From an archaeon (lineage in GTDB: Archaea > Nanobdellota > Nanobdellia > Woesearchaeales > GW2011-AR9): DNA of 64,000 nucleotides. Below the pieces are notes generated by a model. The model searched no databases. It worked only from the letters and a program-made list of their open reading frames with translations, and had not been told where the DNA came from. Position numbers and translations under genes: made by a program. Below, piece after piece: positions 61,215 through 64,000 of the stretch (positions within the stretch are counted from its first letter, which is position 1; the number at the start of each line of letters is the position of its first letter). The stretch covers positions 420,839 to 484,838 of the forward strand of contig JABHSG010000003.1 in assembly GCA_018697095.1 (NCBI GenBank), given 5' to 3'.

Positions 61215-61997
61215 ATGACAAATGTAAAAGTAGAACACAAAGAAATTGTGATCCCTGGACAAGTCCTAGCCGAAGGTATGGACTATCTACCAGGAGACGA
61301 AACATATAGAGAAGGTGAAAGAATCCTCTCAAAAGTGATGGGTATGGCGAACGTTAGTGGACGAGTAATTAAAGTAATGCCAATCTCAGGGCCGTACATG
61401 CCAACAGCTGGCGACACTATTATTGGAAATGTAGTAGATATTGCATTCTCAGGATGGCGTATTGGTACAGGTACTGCTTACAATGCAATGCTTAATGTAA
61501 AAGATGCATCTAATAGATTCATTCCAAAAGGAGAAGACCTTTCAGGAATTTTAGCAATTGGAGATTATGTTGCAGTAAAAATTACTAACGTAACTTCTCA
61601 AAACTTAATTGACTTAAGTATGCGTGAACCTGGACTTTTCAAGATCAGTAAAGGACGTATTATTGAAGTAAACGCAATGAAAGTACCTCGTATTATCGGA
61701 AAACGCGGATCAATGATCGGTCTTTTGAAAAAATATACTGGCTGCTCAATTGTGGTAGGTCAAAATGGTCGAGTAATGATTGCAGGCGCGGCTGATAAGG
61801 AATTAATTGTTGTTGAATCCATTCGTATGATTGAAGAACTAGCACACCAAAGTGGGCTAACTCAAAAAATGGAAGATTTTCTTAAGTCTAAAGGTCTAAA
61901 GGCAATTGAACATGAAAAAACAGTTGAAGCACCAAAAAAGTTTGAAAAAGAAACTGCAAAGCCTGCGCCAGAAAGTAAAAGCGCAGATAAAAAATAA
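61215..61997 (+). CDS. rrp4: Exosome cap subunit Rrp4
   Basis: 260 aa. RNA-binding cap of the archaeal exosome. An N-terminal domain (VIPGQVLAEGMDYLPGDETYREG), an S1 domain (about 70-145), and a KH domain with KVPRIIGKRGSMIGLLKKYTGC are followed by a Lys/Ala/Glu tail. Ribosome site AACAGGTAAAACAAA. Rrp41 follows 24 bp later. Confidence 0.96.
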   Translation: MTNVKVEHKEIVIPGQVLAEGMDYLPGDETYREGERILSKVMGMANVSGRVIKVMPISGPYMPTAGDTIIGNVVDIAFSGWRIGTGTAYNAMLNVKDASNRFIPKGEDLSGILAIGDYVAVKITNVTSQNLIDLSMREPGLFKISKGRIIEVNAMKVPRIIGKRGSMIGLLKKYTGCSIVVGQNGRVMIAGAADKELIVVESIRMIEELAHQSGLTQKMEDFLKSKGLKAIEHEKTVEAPKKFEKETAKPAPESKSADKK

Positions 61998-62021
61998 TAC
62001 AAATCAGAAGGTAAAAAATAA

Positions 62022-62777
62022 ATGGCATATACTAAAAGATTCGACGGACGAAAAAATGATGAACTTCGTCCAATGATAGTAAAAGCTGGAGTTATCAAAA
62101 AAGCAGATGGCTCAGCTTATTTTAAAATAGGAAACACTGAATGCTTTGCATCAGTTTATGGGCCACGCGAATTACATCCAAGGTTTTTACAAAACCCTAA
62201 AAAAGGAATTATTCGTTGCCACTACAACATGCTTCCATTTTCCGGAACAGGTAGTCGTATTCGTCCAGGAAACAAACGTAGAAGTCAAGAAATTTCTATG
62301 GTTATGGAAAAAGCACTTAATCCAGTTGTTGATTTAACTGCTTACCCAAATACAGTTGTAGACATTTATATTGAATTTCCACAAACTGATGCTGGAACAA
62401 GATGCGCAGCAATTTCTGCAGCATCTATTGCTCTAGCAGACGCAGGAATTCGCATGAAAGAAATGGTGTCAAGTGTTGCTATGGGCGAAGTTGACGGAAC
62501 TGTTGTTGCGGATTTAACTTACGCTGAAGAAGCATTCGATGGAATTGTTTCTGATATCCCAGTTGCTATGGTAAACTCTACTCAAGAGATTACTCTTTTG
62601 CAAATGGATGGAGAAATTACTAAAAAAGCTTTAATTGAATCTCTTAATGCAGCAAAAGCAGCAACAGCTAAAATCCATGTTCTGCAAGAAGCAGCACTTA
62701 AGGCAAAATACGCAGGTGCAAAGACAAGCGCAAAAGTTGCAAATGCGCAAACTAAACCTGTGGAGGGATCACAATGA
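62022..62777 (+). CDS. rrp41: Exosome catalytic subunit Rrp41
   Basis: 251 aa. Phosphorolytic 3'-5' exonuclease of the RNase PH fold, active in the Rrp41-Rrp42 ring. RFDGRKNDELRPMIVKAGV, SRIRPGNKRRSQEISMVMEKAL and PQTDAGTRCAAISAASIALADAGI carry the RNA/phosphate-binding and active-site residues. Its stop overlaps the Rrp42 start (ATGA), so the two are translationally coupled. Confidence 0.97.
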   Translation: MAYTKRFDGRKNDELRPMIVKAGVIKKADGSAYFKIGNTECFASVYGPRELHPRFLQNPKKGIIRCHYNMLPFSGTGSRIRPGNKRRSQEISMVMEKALNPVVDLTAYPNTVVDIYIEFPQTDAGTRCAAISAASIALADAGIRMKEMVSSVAMGEVDGTVVADLTYAEEAFDGIVSDIPVAMVNSTQEITLLQMDGEITKKALIESLNAAKAATAKIHVLQEAALKAKYAGAKTSAKVANAQTKPVEGSQ

Positions 62778-63571
62778 TAATTAACAAAAAAAGGGTCCAA
62801 AAATTAATGGCTGAAGGTAAACGTCTTGATGGCCGTGGCTTAACAGACTACCGTGGACCAATTGAAATTGAAGTTGGTGGCGTAAAAACTGCTGAAGGTT
62901 TTGCTAAAGTTCGTATTGGTGAAACTGTTGTAATGGCTGGAGTAAAACTTGGCCTTGAAAAACCATACCCAGATACACCCGAAGATGGTGGAATCATGGT
63001 TAACTGTGAACTAACTCCACTTTCAAGCCCAGAATATGAATCTGGACCACCTGGTATGAAAGCAGTTGAAATCGCAAGAGTAATTGATCGTGGTATTCGC
63101 GAGTCTCACGCAATTGATACAAAAAAACTTTGTATTGAAAAAGGTGAAAAAGCTTGGTTCGTTATGGTAGATATCATCTCAATTAACGATGCTGGGAATA
63201 TGTTTGACGCAGCAGGACTTGCAGTTTTAGCAGCTTTAAACGATACTCGGTTAAGAGACTTTGATCCAGTTACTGGGGTTGTTGACTACAAATCTAAAAC
63301 AGATAATAAATTGCCAATGACTAAGCAAGCAATTCCAATTACTGTTTACAAGTTAGGCGATAAGTTGTTTGTAGATCCAAGCTCTGAAGAAGAACATTGC
63401 TATGACGCAAAACTAATTGTTGGTTCAGATGATAAAGGAATCATCTCAGCACTTCAAAAAGGTGGAGACACTCCAATTAGTGTAGAAGACGTTGAAGCTA
63501 TGGTGGATATTGCTCTTGAAAAATCAGCAATGCTACGAAAGGTATTTAAAAAAGCCTTAAAACTAAAATAG
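62774..63571 (+). CDS. rrp42: Exosome subunit Rrp42
   Basis: 265 aa. RNase PH-fold partner of Rrp41, structural and needed for RNA binding. RLDGRGLTDYRGPIEIEVG, ELTPLSSPEYESGPPG and VDIISINDAGNMFDAAGLAVLAAL are typical. GTGGAGGGATCACA is its ribosome site inside the Rrp41 end. Confidence 0.97.
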   Translation: MIINKKRVQKLMAEGKRLDGRGLTDYRGPIEIEVGGVKTAEGFAKVRIGETVVMAGVKLGLEKPYPDTPEDGGIMVNCELTPLSSPEYESGPPGMKAVEIARVIDRGIRESHAIDTKKLCIEKGEKAWFVMVDIISINDAGNMFDAAGLAVLAALNDTRLRDFDPVTGVVDYKSKTDNKLPMTKQAIPITVYKLGDKLFVDPSSEEEHCYDAKLIVGSDDKGIISALQKGGDTPISVEDVEAMVDIALEKSAMLRKVFKKALKLK

Positions 63572-63590
63572 ATCGTAATAGGTAAATACT

Positions 63591-63851
63591 ATGGCAAAAA
63601 AAAATACAAACTCAGTTGACCCAAATAGCTTTAACAAATACGAGAAAGCTCGTATGGTAGGTTCACGTGCATTACAACTAAGCATGGGCGCTCCATTTTT
63701 GCTAAAACTTGGAACTAAAGAATTGGAAGAACTAAATTATAATCCTGTGAAAATTGCATTAGCAGAATTTGATGAAGGCGTTATTCCAATTACTGTAAGA
63801 CGTAGTGAACCCAAAAAAGAAGAAGCAAGTGAAGCTAAACCAGCTGCATAA
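63591..63851 (+). CDS. rpoK: RNA polymerase subunit K (Rpb6 homolog)
   Basis: 86 aa. A core assembly subunit of archaeal RNA polymerase. FNKYEKARMVGSRALQLSMGAPFLLKLG and IALAEFDEGVIPITVRRSEP are the conserved blocks. The insert GTKELEELNYN is a little longer than usual. It follows Rrp42 by 19 bp with AATAGGTAAATACT, so it is the last gene of this operon before a T-rich tract. Confidence 0.92.
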   Translation: MAKKNTNSVDPNSFNKYEKARMVGSRALQLSMGAPFLLKLGTKELEELNYNPVKIALAEFDEGVIPITVRRSEPKKEEASEAKPAA

Positions 63852-63856
63852 GCTTA

Positions 63857-63880
63857 TTTTTTTATTTTATTTTTTTTATC
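63857..63880 (+). terminator. T-tract terminator after rpoK
   Basis: TTTTTTTATTTTATTTTTTTTAT directly downstream of the rpoK stop. Confidence 0.5.
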
Positions 63881-63917
63881 CTTATTTTAAATTAAAAAAA
63901 TTATTTCTAAAACCAAA

Positions 63918-64000
63918 ATGGAATCAGAAAATACTAACGATCTTTCTTCACAAAAATCATTCTCAAAAGAGTCACCAAATAACTTAGTTACAACAAAAAA
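63918..64000 (+). CDS. Start of an unidentified gene (runs off the window)
   Basis: ATG at 63918 opens a frame MESENTNDLSSQKSFSKESP that remains open to the edge (27 codons). Polar, Ser/Asn rich start. There is no ribosome site; an A/T box (TTAAATT) lies about 25-30 nt upstream. Too little is present to identify it. Confidence 0.4.
   Translation, partial: MESENTNDLSSQKSFSKESPNNLVTTK

Overview
The window is an AT-rich archaeal chromosome segment. The informational genes are archaeal or eukaryote-like: aEF-2, aIF2-beta, ribosomal L7Ae/S28e/L24e, RpoK, the Pop5-PsmA-SBDS-Rrp4-Rrp41-Rrp42 series, an archaeal CCA-adding enzyme, an XPD-type helicase and a Rad50-like ATPase. The promoters are TATA/BRE type, many transcripts look leaderless, and ribosome sites are GGTG/GAGG (pairing with a CACCUC anti-SD). 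Many short unrecognised ORFs, several polytopic proteins of unknown function, and a few bacterial-type genes (RlmH, GlmS) suggest a DPANN archaeon of the Woesearchaeota/Pacearchaeota type. That placement is inference, not shown by a phylogenetic marker.

Layout. 1-8.3 kb is a cell-surface locus: a very long secreted Ig/PKD-repeat protein (absent from the ORF track because its 3' end is off-window), a lipoprotein with the same repeats, an intron-containing tRNA-Ile, a 1049-aa secreted protein with a coiled-coil stalk, and a C-terminally anchored Ser/Gly-rich protein. 8.6-12.5 kb holds EF-2 and the L7Ae-S28e-L24e-Ndk operon on the minus strand. 12.7-21.1 kb contains GlmS, a hairpin-rich non-coding stretch, a 7-TM protein with a winged-helix gene, a LAGLIDADG homing endonuclease overlapping a broken RNase HII gene, and an intact RNase HIII. 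21.2-29.5 kb has a histidine phosphatase, a P-loop kinase, Rad50, aIF2-beta, a DUF424-like gene, an XPD-like helicase and a CYTH-like gene.

30-42.5 kb looks like a type IV pilus/archaellum-like assembly region: three paralogous polytopic membrane proteins (two sharing a duplicated promoter), two coiled-coil proteins, a secretion ATPase, a TrmB regulator and an ArlJ/TadC-like platform protein. No pilin gene is visible. 42.5-54.6 kb carries tRNA-Phe, the B12-dependent ribonucleotide reductase with a structured leader, a site-2 protease, a PIN-domain protein, CTP synthase, a histone-H1-like basic protein, a UbiB-family kinase and a HAD phosphatase. 54.7-64 kb has RlmH, the CCA-adding enzyme and the proteasome/exosome superoperon, which is interrupted by one convergent gene, then RpoK and the start of one more gene.

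The least explained items are: (i) a 222-nt chain of seven hairpins with perfect Shine-Dalgarno words (GAGGTG) exposed between them; (ii) an RNase HII gene broken inside its DEAG-RGP catalytic motif beside a homing endonuclease, with an RNase HIII gene 0.9 kb away; (iii) a near-identical bulged hairpin in the 5' leaders of nrdJ and of a pilus-region membrane gene, which in nrdJ overlaps competing hairpins. All functions are read from sequence motifs. No database search or folding program was run.
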